The notes under the pieces are model-generated. The model saw nothing but the letters and a program-made list of their open reading frames with translations, searched no databases and was not told the origin of the DNA. The position numbers were made by a program, and so were the translations under genes. DNA of 64,000 nucleotides from Ptychodera flava (Eukaryota > Hemichordata > Enteropneusta > Ptychoderidae), in contig NC_091948.1 of the NCBI RefSeq assembly GCF_041260155.1, positions 2,344,001 to 2,408,000 on the forward strand. Direction: 5' to 3'. Shown here one piece after another: positions 1-10,861 of this stretch. How positions within the stretch are numbered: position 1 is the first letter of the stretch; every line of letters starts with the position of its first letter.

Positions 1-1370
1 CCTGAACCAGTTTGAGACTCACAGTCTGATTTGATATGCGATATAGGATCGAATGTTTCTTATTATGTCTGAAATGATTCTCAATCTAGGCCAGACTTTT
101 CAGCTGACTGAAATGTGCTTAGTCATGGGTCGGCAGTACTTTGACGTGTTCGTGTCGCAGATCTACGCCGAATAACTTGATGGTGCATTACCTGGTACAT
201 ACAATATTACAGTTAATATAAAATCAATGACAACTCACAAATAATCACAACATCTTCAAACGATTGCCATATGTTCACGTGTAGCCTATGCAGAAAGCGT
301 GAAGAAAGCGGACAAAACGTCCAAAAGGATTCATGATTCTATTGTGAATTGCATTTGATGATTACGAATTCAGTGTCATCGGCATTGATACATATACTTG
401 TCGGGTCACTCTTTACTTTGCTGAACAGATTGTGAAAATTTTCTCCGAGTCAGACAAAATGTTATCTTCAGCTGAATCGGGGTCTGCCTGATTGACACAC
501 TTTTCAGCATGATTGTAATTTCACGTCGCGTGTCCTTGACACAATCGATGAGACATTCCATTTGAAACGTACGCATGGTCATGAATGGCTGCTGTCCCTG
601 CCGCCTACCCTTCTAATCTAATGGAATCTCCCGATTGTTATTGGATCGTTCATTTCTGTAACAAAATAGCTGGCGGCCAGCGAGGGACACTTTATTCGAA
701 GTGGGGGAGAAATAGACGGAGCTGTAGCGACTGGGCCTTTCCAAATAATGGTATGTTCCAATCTCGAAAGAAAAGAGTCATTGAATATTAAAGATTTTAA
801 TGTGTTGGGAGAAATGTCAAACAAATATATCTGACCACATGAATATATCTTTATTGTGTTGTTGATGTGTTTATTATTTAATTCTAATTTGTTTTTATGT
901 GCTTCTGATAGATGATATATTTGAAGACGTACAGTCGTGTAGAACATTTGTGTATGCTACTTCTGTGCTACCTGAGTGATCACCCATATTATTCTACTAC
1001 AGATACACGTTGGCAAAACAGGTGGCAAACACACCGAATGATATTTACAGAAAGGACATTATTTCTGATATTATGCTACTAGAGAGTAAGTCAACTTTTT
1101 GCTCCTCTGTTAAAGTGAACAATAAAATTCGGAAAAAAACGCACAGTGAGTTGATTGGTGATGTCAGTCATACAGTCATGGTATATTAGTTCATGATCAA
1201 GACAGCGTTTCATTTAACTGCGAAATAAAGAGAACGATGCTCATTATTGTTCATGTATTAGTGCGAAAAAGTGATTATTTTTATAACTTTGGAAAGGAAG
1301 CATTTCATTCTTTAAACAAAAGAGTTCCTCGTTTCTGCAAGCCTCAAGGGTAAATTTACAGTAAGTAAGA
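1..1370 (+). repeat. Dispersed repeat R1, copy A (unnamed family)
   Basis: No coding gene is visible. The first 230 bases align by eye with 3497-3720: both have a minisatellite-like lead (TTTGAGACTCACAG / TTTGAGTCCCGCAG), then GATATGCGA, TTATGTC, AGCTGAC and GGGTCGGCA-TACTTT in the same order. Bases 560-770 align with 5795-5900 (GCCTACCC, TTTCTGTAACAAAAT), and 1270-1370 with 6683-6790 (CTGCAAGCCTC). The small open frames here share no features with known proteins. It may be an old transposon copy or segmental tandem duplication; the family is unidentified. Confidence 0.55.
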
Positions 1371-1773
1371 CAAGAGGCATAGACAATTTTCCAAATACGT
1401 CTTATCAAAATTATTTTATAAAAAAATATTTAAAAAGTAAATTATAAAAATAGACAGTCATCAACAATCAATTTACTTTAAGGAGAAAATGGCAATATGA
1501 CTATGTGTGTGCGTTTTAAAGTCTTCTTTTTAGGCTGTGCATTAGTTCATTGCATAACAATAAAATGCCCATTCACGATATACAAATGTAGCAAAACTTG
1601 CAATTTTAGTGAGTAGAGACAATAATGCATTGTAAATACCCAATTTTGACATTTATTTTCTTCTTCAGCACATTGCAATTAGTAAATAACATCCACAAAT
1701 CTGTTTGATTTGCTTCATTGGGAGGAAATAATAGTTATCGTATTTTCTTCCGGTTAAAAATACTGAATTACCA
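1371..1773. other. AT-rich intergenic DNA
   Basis: AT-rich DNA without a credible open frame, splice-flanked exon or clear repeat. Nothing is recognised. Confidence 0.5.
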
Positions 1774-2440
1774 GAAAAAATCGATTTAAAGTTATCCAAT
1801 TCTATGACGTCATATTATTTTACTAAAACCTTATGCATTTTTGAAAGACCAGTATCTCAGCTTTCTAAAACTATAAGGTATATGGCATTTCAAGCCAGTT
1901 TACTTCATCAAGGAAAGAATGTTGTACCCCTGCCCCTAGCTTTCGCACATCCCATACAGATACACGCAATTCAAAATTGACTCCAGACTCGGAGAAGTAG
2001 TGTAGAGTTAAATATCTGATGTCAACACTTTTTTTCTTGTTCAATATGTTGGAATAAATAATTTAAACACAAAAAGTTGTGAAAATTTTGTTAAATAAAA
2101 AGTAAATCACAATTGTTACATGGTATTTTGGGTAAAAAATTTCAAAATTGTCAAAAAAAAATTCATTTTAAAGTCGTCCTATTCTATGTACACAAATCAA
2201 TTTTGCTAAAGTTGGTATTCCTCAGAAAGAGCAGTATCTGAGCTTTCAAAAAATGTAAGGTTTGTGCTATTTCATGCTAGTTTACTCAATTTAGGGGAGG
2301 ATATAGTACCCCCTACCCCTACCCATTTTTCGCCATTTTTTGCGGTACATACAAATCAAAAACCAGTGCAGACAGGTAGTGCATCCCAAAATATCCAATG
2401 TTAACATCTTTTTTCTAGTTCAGCAGATCCCAAAGAACAA
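1774..2440 (+). repeat. Two diverged tandem copies of an approximately 378-bp unit
   Basis: Bases 1774-2050 and 2152-2430 carry the same ordered blocks: TTTAAAGT..TCC..ATTCTATG, CAGTATCT.AGCTTTC, ATTTCA.GC.AGTTTACT, GTACCCC and TTTTTTCT.GTTCA. Both copies are non-coding and AT-rich. The offset is about 378 bp. The second copy is followed by a 12-base G run at 2466-2477. Confidence 0.7.
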
Positions 2441-2465
2441 AAAAATACCCATGTAGTAGGTTTAT

Positions 2466-2477
2466 GGGGGGGGGGGG
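2466..2477 (+). repeat. Poly-G run (12 G)
   Basis: Homopolymer of 12 G followed by a GC-rich patch in otherwise AT-rich DNA. Its length is prone to sequencing error. Confidence 0.85.
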
Positions 2478-2899
2478 TGCACGGTGGGCCCCTCCAGCCC
2501 ACGGACTATAATGCTATCGTCTATTTTATACGTACGCTCTGCACAAATTCAAGAACGACCGAATATGGAATAAGTATAGACATTTCGTTGGCTTAATTAA
2601 ATGAGGAATTTCGTCTTCATGAAGCAAAAAATAAGTTTAACAATATTACACTGTCCTCTTGCTTCATTTCATTTCTATGTTATATTTCGACGCTTTTAGG
2701 GGTATATTGTGTTATGACTTAATTTTCTACAAGGTTTAGTTCCTTTATTAGATTGTACATGTTGCTGATAAACAATGCAACTCAAGGCACAGGATTGCTC
2801 TCTGTATGCATTCTTTTCTGTCAATGTTTCGTTACATGAGTAGTCAGTTTTACTGTGCAGCATACTTATACAAACCCAAGCTTCCATTGAACAGTTACG

Positions 2900-3090
2900 A
2901 TACACACAGAGTCCTTATTACAATGCGGTGGTTGTTTTTGTTTTTGTTTTTGTCACTGTTTGATGTTTAGGGTACTTTTTTGTTTGTTTAAATTTTAGTG
3001 TATTATATCCTTTTTCTTTAATTTTCTCGTCTGTAAGTGGCTGTTTTATGGCGCTGTTGATGAGCAAATAAATAAATAAATAAATATATA
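2900..3090 (+). mobile_element. Possible LINE 3' tail ending in (AAAT)n
   Basis: T-rich DNA leads into GGCGCTGTTGATGAGC and then an AAAT microsatellite at about 3066-3089. A 3' UTR ending in a short tandem repeat is typical of CR1/L2-like non-LTR elements. No reverse-transcriptase frame lies just upstream, so this is a 5'-truncated remnant at best. Confidence 0.3.
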
Positions 3091-3154
3091 AAGAGAATCA
3101 AAAGTGGACATTTATACAACACATTTGATCGATCAATTACATTGCACTATTTTC

Positions 3155-3500
3155 GGTCTCAGTCCAAGCTGCAAGCAACATTGTACTGGTTTTAGTGCCA
3201 CATTGGACTGCATTGCACTGAGTTATGGCACTGAGTTATATCTCACACCCAAAGTGCTGCTCTGGTTTTGATCTCACACCCAACAACACTGCACCAGACA
3301 AAGTCTCACACTCAACACGCTGGACTGGTTTAAGTCTCACACCAAACACGCTGCACTGGTTTAAGTCTCACACCAAACACGCTGCACTGGTTTAAGTCTC
3401 ACACCAAACACGCTGCACTGGTTTAAGTCCCACATCCAACATGCTGTACTTGATTAAGTCTCACACACAACAGAATTGCACTGGTTTGAGTCCCGCAGAC
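3155..3500 (+). repeat. 31-bp minisatellite, about 10 degenerate units
   Basis: Units of the form AAGTCTCACACC-AACACGCTGCACTGGTTT repeat head to tail. Three adjacent units at about 3332-3424 are identical, and the units on either side are degenerate. The array runs straight into R1 copy B. Related units lead R1 at base 1 and, in reverse, at about 16400-16480, so the minisatellite appears to be part of R1. Confidence 0.8.
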
Positions 3501-3760
3501 CATAACCTGAATCAATTAGAGACCCACAGTGCTACTCGATATGCGAGATAAGTATCTAATGTTATTGATTATGTCCGAATTGGTTCTCAATTCAGTCCTG
3601 ACCTTTTTAGCTGACGGAAATATGCTAGTCACGGGTCGGCATTACTTTTGGTGTTCGTGTTGTCAATCAAAACTGAAATAACTTGATGACACAGTACATG
3701 CATGGTATATATAAAACCAAGAAAATTCTGTCATCTTCCAATATAACTCTCATATTTCGG

Positions 3761-5750
3761 CTTTTCAAAATATAATAACAAGTCAGGTTGAACAAATTAT
3801 TATAAAAAATTGCATAGAGTAGAATGGGCCTCCGGGAGAGATACTCGGACTGAGTATCTCAAACTTTTACAATATTCGTTTGGCCTACCACTCAATTGGG
3901 CTAATTTTGAAGCTTTAGTAAATACAATCCTCACTGGTTTAGTTTTGTGAAAATCCATACATCTGGATGTTACCTTTTCTGACTTTGTTATGTCTGAATC
4001 TATGCTCGTTACGTACATAAAGAAGCTGAGATCTGGCTGTGCACCCGGAGCAGACGATATAATGTCTGAACATTTGAAATATTCCATTAACTCTAAGGTT
4101 ATTTATCATATGAGTGTAATGTATTCTATCTGTTTTAAATTTGGTATTGTTCCTTTGTCATTTACTAAAGGTTTACTTATCCCTTTGTTAAAGAAATCGA
4201 CACTTGATCCTGCAGTACCAAAACATTATAGACCTTTGACCTTATCCTGTACATTTTCGAAAATTATTGAACTTTATATTCTCGATGTTTCCGGTCAACA
4301 TGAATTTAGTGATTTACAGTTTGGTTTTGTTACTGGTAGAGGAACTGCCACTGCTGCAGCCTTAGCAAATGATGTAATTTCATACTGTAACAAACGAGGA
4401 TCGACAGTTTATACTTGCTCTCTAGATGCAGAGGGAGCCTTTGATGCTGTACCTCATGATGTTTTGTTTTATAAAGCGATGGATGTACTTCCTAATCATT
4501 GCTGGAAGATTTTAGTGTATTGGTATAGGCATTTAAGCGTACAAATTAAGTGGGGTTCTAGTTTGAGTGAACCAGTTATTGTGTCTGTAGGTACCCGTCA
4601 AAGAGGATTATCGTCTCCTTTTCTTTTCAATTTGTTTTATCAAGATTTAGTGGATGAATTGTCGTCATGTGTTGGAGGTATCAGGATTAATAATTTGTCT
4701 TTTAATGTTTTTTGTTATGCTGACGACTTATTGTTAGCTAGCCTTTCTGTTACTGGTCTTCAAAATATGATCGAGATTGCAAACAAATATATTACAAATC
4801 ATGGCTTGTGTTTCAATCCTAAAAAGACAAGCTGTGTTATTTTCGGTAAGTGTACACTCACACCACATCCATATTGGTTACTGAGTGGTGTAAGACTGGA
4901 TGAATGCGAAAGTGTGAACTATTTAGGTGTTACACTTTCATCGTCTAATCCTAATGATCACATCAGAAATAGAATAAATGCATGTAGGAAAGCTTTTTAT
5001 GGACTTCAAGGCGCTGGATTCAGTAATGGCCATATTGATTGTAATGTACTCGCTTATGTATGGAATGCTGCCATAAGACCAGTTTTATTGTATGGTATTA
5101 ACTGTGTACACATGTCTAAATCATCAATTAATGAGGCCGAAAAAATCCAGTCAAAATTATTAAAAGCTGGGTTTGGCATTCATAAATATTGTAGAAGTAC
5201 TTCTTTCCTGAAGGCAATTAATGTTATGAAAATTGATACGTCTCTTGAAATCAGTTCTCTTGATTTGATAAAATCCATCTTCAGTAATAAATCTCGTGCA
5301 CTGTGTTTTACCTGCATCTTTTGAATATGCATTTATGTGGTAGATCGCATGGTCACACTGATTTAGTATCACGTGTTAATAGAATTTGTGTCAGAAATGG
5401 TATTTCACTTTTGCGGTATATTTTTGACAAGCGATATTCTCAATCGATCCTTAAAAATATGAAAACATGTTCAAGGCCAGATGGGCTGACTGACAGCATT
5501 CGCCAGTTGTTACTTGCAAAAGATTTACACAGTCGTCATCTTCTTAATATGTTATTAAGACCATTTTAAACTTGGGATTTTTTTTTGTCTTGTACCGAGT
5601 GTTTTCATTTAATACCTGATTTTTAAATTGTCATTGTATTAGTTTTTGTATTTCTCTTCTTTTGAAGGCTTTATAATAAAATAATAATAATAATAATAAT
5701 AACATCTACTTTAATAATAATAATAATAATAACATCTACTTTAATAGCTG
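3761..5750 (+). mobile_element. 5'-truncated non-LTR retrotransposon (LINE)
   Basis: The element carries the reverse-transcriptase region described separately, a T-rich 3' UTR and an (AAT)n tail with a duplicated 30-bp block (AACATCTACTTT plus AAT units, 5683-5745). TCATATTTCGG occurs at 3750-3760 and again at 5751-5761; this perfect 11-bp direct repeat fits a target-site duplication and sets the boundaries used here. The endonuclease domain is absent, so the copy is truncated. The (AAT)n tail resembles CR1/L2/Rex-type elements; the clade was not determined. Confidence 0.75.
3792..5569 (+). pseudogene. LINE reverse transcriptase, decayed
   Basis: The longest frame (3990-5324, 444 residues) shows reverse-transcriptase landmarks: KKLRSGCAPGADDI near the N-terminus, the HYRPLTL block, DAEGAFDAVPHD (motif A region), the RQRGLSSPFLFNLF block, catalytic YADD at 4716-4727, and NYLGVTLSSSN beyond the palm. 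The same frame is open upstream to 3792 except for a TGA at 3948, which separates the fingers region from the ATG used. Near 5290-5330 the reading moves to another frame and continues to 5569, giving the conserved C-terminal tail. One stop plus one frameshift means this copy is inactive. It would have reverse-transcribed its own RNA during target-primed integration. Confidence 0.9.
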
Positions 5751-6969
5751 TCATATTTCGGTTTATCGGTTTGATACACTCACTACTCATGCTACTACGT
5801 TTCCTTTAATACGTGACCATGAGGTGCAGGCGTCTCCGTCGCCTACCCTACCGACCTAATATTCATTTCCGTAATAAAATTACTGGTGGCGGGTGAGGAA
5901 TACTTCATTGCTTAGTAGGTGGAATATTGTCAGATCTGAATTGTCTTGGGTTGTCCGAATTATCGCATTTTGCAGTCATGAAAGAATCCTTAAACATATA
6001 TGTCGAGATGTTGGGATAAATATTAGACAAAAATGTCTGCCCATACAAATACATCTTTGTTATAATGTTGGTATTCGCATCTTTTTTATTTGTTTTTATT
6101 TGCTACTAATATAGGGTCTATTAAAAAGCAAAACGTTGCGCTATTAGAACATCGGTTTTTGTTAATTTTTTATAACGTGAGCAACAACGTTTACTATCCT
6201 GCATACCGATGCACCGAAAAAGCGGATGGCAAAACAAGACGACGGACATTTACAAAAGTAGGAATGTTATCTCTGGTATAATTGTACACGACAGTTAGAA
6301 ATATGCTATGTTAAAGTCAACATTTTAGAAAAAAAGAACAAAAGTGTTTTGATTATTGACGGCAGTCGTAAATAGTATATGAATTTCTGATAAAGAAATC
6401 ATTTCATTGTCACTGAGATAAAGAGAGTTATTATTAATGATGAATTATTGCGAGAAATATTACGCTAATGTTTGATTATTAAGTCTACACGTGTGATTTA
6501 TGACAAGCGTCTCAAAAGCCTGGGCGGTATTATAAGTGTAAAGTTGTTAAAAGTCTTGTCCGTTATTTTGCGGTGACTTATTGTTTGTGAAAGTTTTCCA
6601 TGTTGTGTCCTTTAGTGGTTATCATCCTGAAAGTATAAATCTGAACTTTGACCTTTTGATTTTGGATGCTGGACGGGTATTAAAGTGATTATTTTGTTAC
6701 TCTGGAAAGGAAACATTTTTATTGTTAAAAGAAAAGGGTTCATCCTTTCTGCAAGCCTCCAGGGTATATTTCAACCCAACAACTCATCGCATTTAGTGAC
6801 ATAACACGAAAAACTTGTATTTTCACGAAACACTAAATAACAACAATTTAATAATTGTGTCCATATTATTTTTCCTGCCATGTTTACGACACGTGTGAGT
6901 TTATTTCTATTGCCAACACTCAAATTACCATACCACACTGTAATGTTTAAATTGAGAAACTCTTAACGA

Positions 6970-7300
6970 GTCTCTTACAGACCGACTATGTAATTAGTAT
7001 TTTCAATGAACTTCAACTGTTTATCTATCTGTGATCCTAAGTATGTAAAACACTCAACAATTTCAACAGACTTTCCATTTACGACAACCGGTTCAAAAGT
7101 AGAAACCCTAGTACTGGTACTTTTATCTATGATTAGCTTCTTAGTTTTACCAATATTCACTTCCAGTAAACTTGACTTGCATCATTTTTGCAAGGTCGCT
7201 ACATATAAATCGGTTTGTTTAGTGACTGTTCTTTCACAAGGAGTCCTACAAGTGCCATGTCATCAGCGTATTTAAACAATTTGACAACTTAAGTTTGAAT
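6970..7300 (-). pseudogene. Second LINE reverse-transcriptase fragment
   Basis: Read on the minus strand, LFKYADDMALVG contains the catalytic YADD (7259-7270). Further along comes NIGKTKKLIID and then IVECFTYLGSQID, the usual order of palm and thumb blocks. Stops and a frame change lie between the YADD part and the 61-residue frame at 6975-7160, so it is a relic. Its style (GKTKKL..F.YLGS) differs from the LINE at 3.8-5.7 kb, so it probably belongs to another family. Confidence 0.75.
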
Positions 7301-9380
7301 TTTCATTTCATCGGCAAATATCATGATAGTCATTATGTTGGATGACTCCATGCAAATGGCTGAGTTATGACAACGTGTTCGAAGCACAAACTCAACGGCC
7401 TGCGTGGAATTACAGGACCAAAATAGTTTATGGAATAGTGTTACATGTCTTGTCCGTTATTTTACGTTGACTCATTTATATCGTGCCGTGGGATAGTGAA
7501 ATATTGCTTTGTTCAAATGAAAGAGTTCCTTCTTCCTGCAAGCCTCGCAGGTAAACTTTTGATAAGACAACGAAGACTTGCTTGTATCTCTCCTGTAGCC
7601 CCACAGGTGACATCGTATGCTTTTAGTATCAATACAGTTAAAGGATAAACTCGCGAGAGTTTCTCTTTTAATAAAATTGTCATCTTAAGTTCTGAGAAAA
7701 CATTTTTGATATAAACTGCGCAATCTGGAGAGCAACAATCACCAAGTCTGTGGATAATGTTGAATTTGTTCAAGTGCCCCATGCATCAGATACGTTTGTC
7801 ACTGTTCGGTTAGTGACATTCCACTGACCAAAATGTTACATCCAAGAACATTGTTAACATTGCACAGGACCGAGTCCCACATGCCATGAGCTCAACCTGT
7901 TTGAGAAACATCGTACTCATCAAGATATAGGTTGGCAGTGTCTGACCGATCGATTCCAAAAAGGGTCTGTTGGACCGATGCCAGTAATATCGACCTGTTT
8001 AAAGTACCACCATGGGCAGCCAAGTCATGATAGCCTGATTATGTCTCGTAACCTATATCTCAACAACTACCTGCCTGATCAGAACTTCAAGAACCAGAAA
8101 ATCTCTACCCTTTTATAGTTACAATCATGATGAAATATATAGCAGATCAGCTATATCATGATAGAATAGAGATTGTTACGGGCTACAACAGAATGCAAGT
8201 CGCTGTCGTTGACATTAGCAAGCTCCTCTATTGGCAAATCTATTTAAGTCCCCTCTGTATCATAATTTAAAAAAAACAGCGCACGTGAGTAGAATTTCCA
8301 TGTGAAAAACAACTCTAGTGTTATAATTTCGTCAGTCGATATGTTTGACCTCTCTCTCGTATTGTATATTGGTCCATGCCTAGGTATGCGGCAAGTGACA
8401 GTGTCTCAGTTTATCCAGTTCTAAACGATGAGTTTAAAAACAAACATCGATTCTAAAACTGTGATAAACGAACTACTAAAGTGATTGCTATTTCAACACT
8501 CATGCTCATGTAATTATGAATTGATATGTACAAATGAACCGTATGGTGGTTGGTCTCTAAAGAAATAGGAATACCGCGGCATTAAAATTAACAAAGCGGG
8601 ATGACTGATGCACATATTGCGGTCACCTTATCAATGTGTATTCACAGTGTTTCATGCTGCTTAGAAATTCTTTACATTTTACCGAAAAGGCGATTTCGAT
8701 GTCCTCTATATCACCTTGATATACAAGGGCATACTTTGGACTTCAGCATTAGTCCTCGTACCTATACCAAGCAGAGTTCGTCATTAACGAGAAAAGGACC
8801 ATTTATCAATACTATGTTATCGACTGTCGTGTGACTAATGTTTGATTTCTTGTAGACGATATGGAAAGATTGATGATGACCACAAACAGAATATTGTTAT
8901 GTGTTTGACATTCCTTTATTTTTGAACAACAAATAGAACGAGAAGGGATATACAGCGTGTGTGGAGACCTCAAAGCTGTCCCTGACCTCAAAGGTGTCCC
9001 AATGTTTTCAGTTGAACTTGATTTCCTTGCAGTCTAATTAAATTTTCATTCCTATCTTGGTATGAAGTTGTTGAACTTTGTAACGTCCTCAGTACTGATC
9101 TGTTGTTCGAGTCGTTTATGACAAATGCATCCACTTTTATCATGTGTTAAAAACTATCTACTGTTGATTGACCAATCAGAGTGCTCAATTCAGGGTGTTT
9201 TATCTACTCATAAAGCCTTGTTCACCAAATTCCAGAAACGAATGACAGCGCCATAGTAAAGTACTGTCCAATCAAAAGTGAACATGTCATATTCTGTAGA
9301 CATCTGGTACGTTTTAATATTCAAATTTGGTAACACAGCGGAAACCAGCTGCAACACAAAATCTGCTGTGGTACAAACAT
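7301..9380. other. Intergenic DNA with weak R1 similarity
   Basis: Bases 7440-7565 share CTTGTCCGTTATTTT and TTCCTGCAAGCCTC with R1 (compare 6550-6590 and 1320-1355). Minisatellite-like pieces (GAGTCCCACATGCC) recur near 7870. No splice-supported exon or protein family was recognised in the short open frames. Confidence 0.4.
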
Positions 9381-9452
9381 AAACTAATGTGCCCTAGGGC
9401 ATTTAAACTAATGTGCCCTAGGGCATTTAAACTAATGTGCCCTAGGGCATTT
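9381..9452. repeat. Three perfect 24-bp tandem units with a 12-bp palindrome
   Basis: AAACTAATGTGCCCTAGGGCATTT occurs three times without a mismatch; each unit centres on the palindrome TGCCCTAGGGCA. The exact identity suggests recent expansion. It could be a cluster of binding sites for a dimeric protein or a plain minisatellite. Confidence 0.9.
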
Positions 9453-10722
9453 ATAGGATGTTCCATTACATTGGAAGGCTATTTCACAAATAAAAGTTTT
9501 AATTCATATCCTAAACATGTTACATTGACAAAGGGGACGGTTGACGTAAACACATTGAAAACGAAAATATATCAGTTAGGCCAGGAAGAAAAAATAAATT
9601 GTTCATCGGAATCGCCGCTTCTACTTTGGCATATTTGGAAATTTTTTTTTTTTTGATCCCGGCAAATTCTTACTTCCGCATTACAAATATTTTTAGTACT
9701 GCCGCTGGTGGCGCCCTACACTGTGTCGGGTTTTCGCGGGCACGGGATTTTGAATGAGACTTCATACGTGTTCGGACTTAGTTGACCGCCAACACGTTGT
9801 TGTGACGTCTGAATTTGGCGAATCACGACGCAAAGTGGGTCGATTTGGCCAGAAATTTGCTCGTTTTGTAAAGGTTAGTACATGTCACATCATGAGTATT
9901 AATTTGATCGCCAACATTCGACGTGATGGCCAACAGTTAGTTCCAGAGACGCTATTCAGTGTTTGTCCTGACATTACGTTCGGCGATTTGTTCAACAAGA
10001 TCGTGACAGCAGATATAGATGGACGGTGCATCTGATTGAATGAAAATTGCATCGAAAGTATAAAAATTTACGGCAATGACAAAACACATGGTTGCGTCGA
10101 TGTTAAAGTACGATCTGAATGATGACTATATAACTTCACTCCGATCACACTACAGTGTTGTTAGACCATTGTGTAAAATGTGTAGCCTATATATAGTAGG
10201 TAAAACACTTGAAATCTACACAGAGGTTTTTGACCAAAAATTCTTCTTGGTTGTGAAAGTATGACCCTAATGTAGACAAAAAAGGCCAAACATGGGGCCA
10301 AAGTAAAATGAAAAAAACTCAGATGCTAGGTCCTACCAGGACAATATTAAAGGACAATACTGAATTGTTGAATTTCAGTGATTTGCTGTACATTTCAGTT
10401 TTATTCTGAGAGAATTTTGAAATGCTCAGAATATGTTGTGCAAACACTAACTGTGAATGTAATGGCCTATATATTGTTGGGAAATATAGTATTGAATTCA
10501 GTTACCAGTATCAGTGTTTCTTGTCTGAGATATTTCTGGTAAAAAGGGAAACAATTATCTTGCCTTGTCTGCATGTGTGCAAAAATGCCAGAGACCGCGT
10601 TTACCTTCGGCCTAAAAAAAATAAAAAAAAAAAAATTTCGCTCGCCGCTCCTGGGACTTGGTCCAAAATCCGATGAACAAGATTTTTTTTTCTCTGGCCT
10701 TAGGGGCGATAGTTTTTAAGTC
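9453..10722. other. Intergenic DNA, one doubtful open frame
   Basis: Bases 9754-10035 are an open frame of 93 codons, more CG-rich than its surroundings. A possible donor (AAAG|GTTAGT) occurs at about 9873. The product has no recognised domain, so it is not called a gene. Homopolymer runs occur at 9641-9654 (T) and about 10613-10636 (A-rich). Confidence 0.3.
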
Positions 10723-10861
10723 GGATAAAACCCTCGTACTCGGGCTCCTCTGGTATATAAAGTTCAACCCTACGATAAAATGTCTCGGCCTGCGGCCTCG
10801 ACATTTTATCGTTTGGTTGGACCTTGTATACCAGAAGAACCCTCGTACTCGGGCTTTATCC
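10723..10861. repeat. Foldback inverted repeat (about 68-bp arms)
   Basis: The left arm starts GGATAAAA and the right arm ends TTTATCC. The arms match through TCT(G)GTATA and CGATAAAATGTC, down to a tiny loop at GGCCTGCGGCC. Each arm also carries CCCTCGTACTCGGG, itself nearly palindromic and present in the same orientation in both arms. It is likely a MITE-like foldback; short frames across it are by-products. Confidence 0.8.

Larger units (their letters stand above)
3497..6790 (+). repeat. Dispersed repeat R1, copy B, split by a LINE
   Basis: The left part (3497-3720) and right parts (5795-5900 and 6683-6790) match R1 copy A in order. Between them lies a LINE at about 3761-5750. Without the LINE the copy is about 1.3 kb, similar to copy A. 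The remaining short frames (such as 5893-6114) look fortuitous. Confidence 0.55.

Noticed and set aside
585..947. Overlapping frames in R1 copy A as a gene
   Set aside because: They lie within the repeat, overlap on both strands and have no family features; the aligned part of copy B does not keep the frames open.
3155..3500. CRISPR-like array
   Set aside because: Units abut without unique spacers, and the host is a eukaryote. It is a minisatellite.
9754..10035. 93-codon frame beginning MRLHTCSDLVDR
   Set aside because: Smooth composition and a possible donor at about 9873, but no recognised domain, downstream exon or poly(A) site. Not enough to call a gene.
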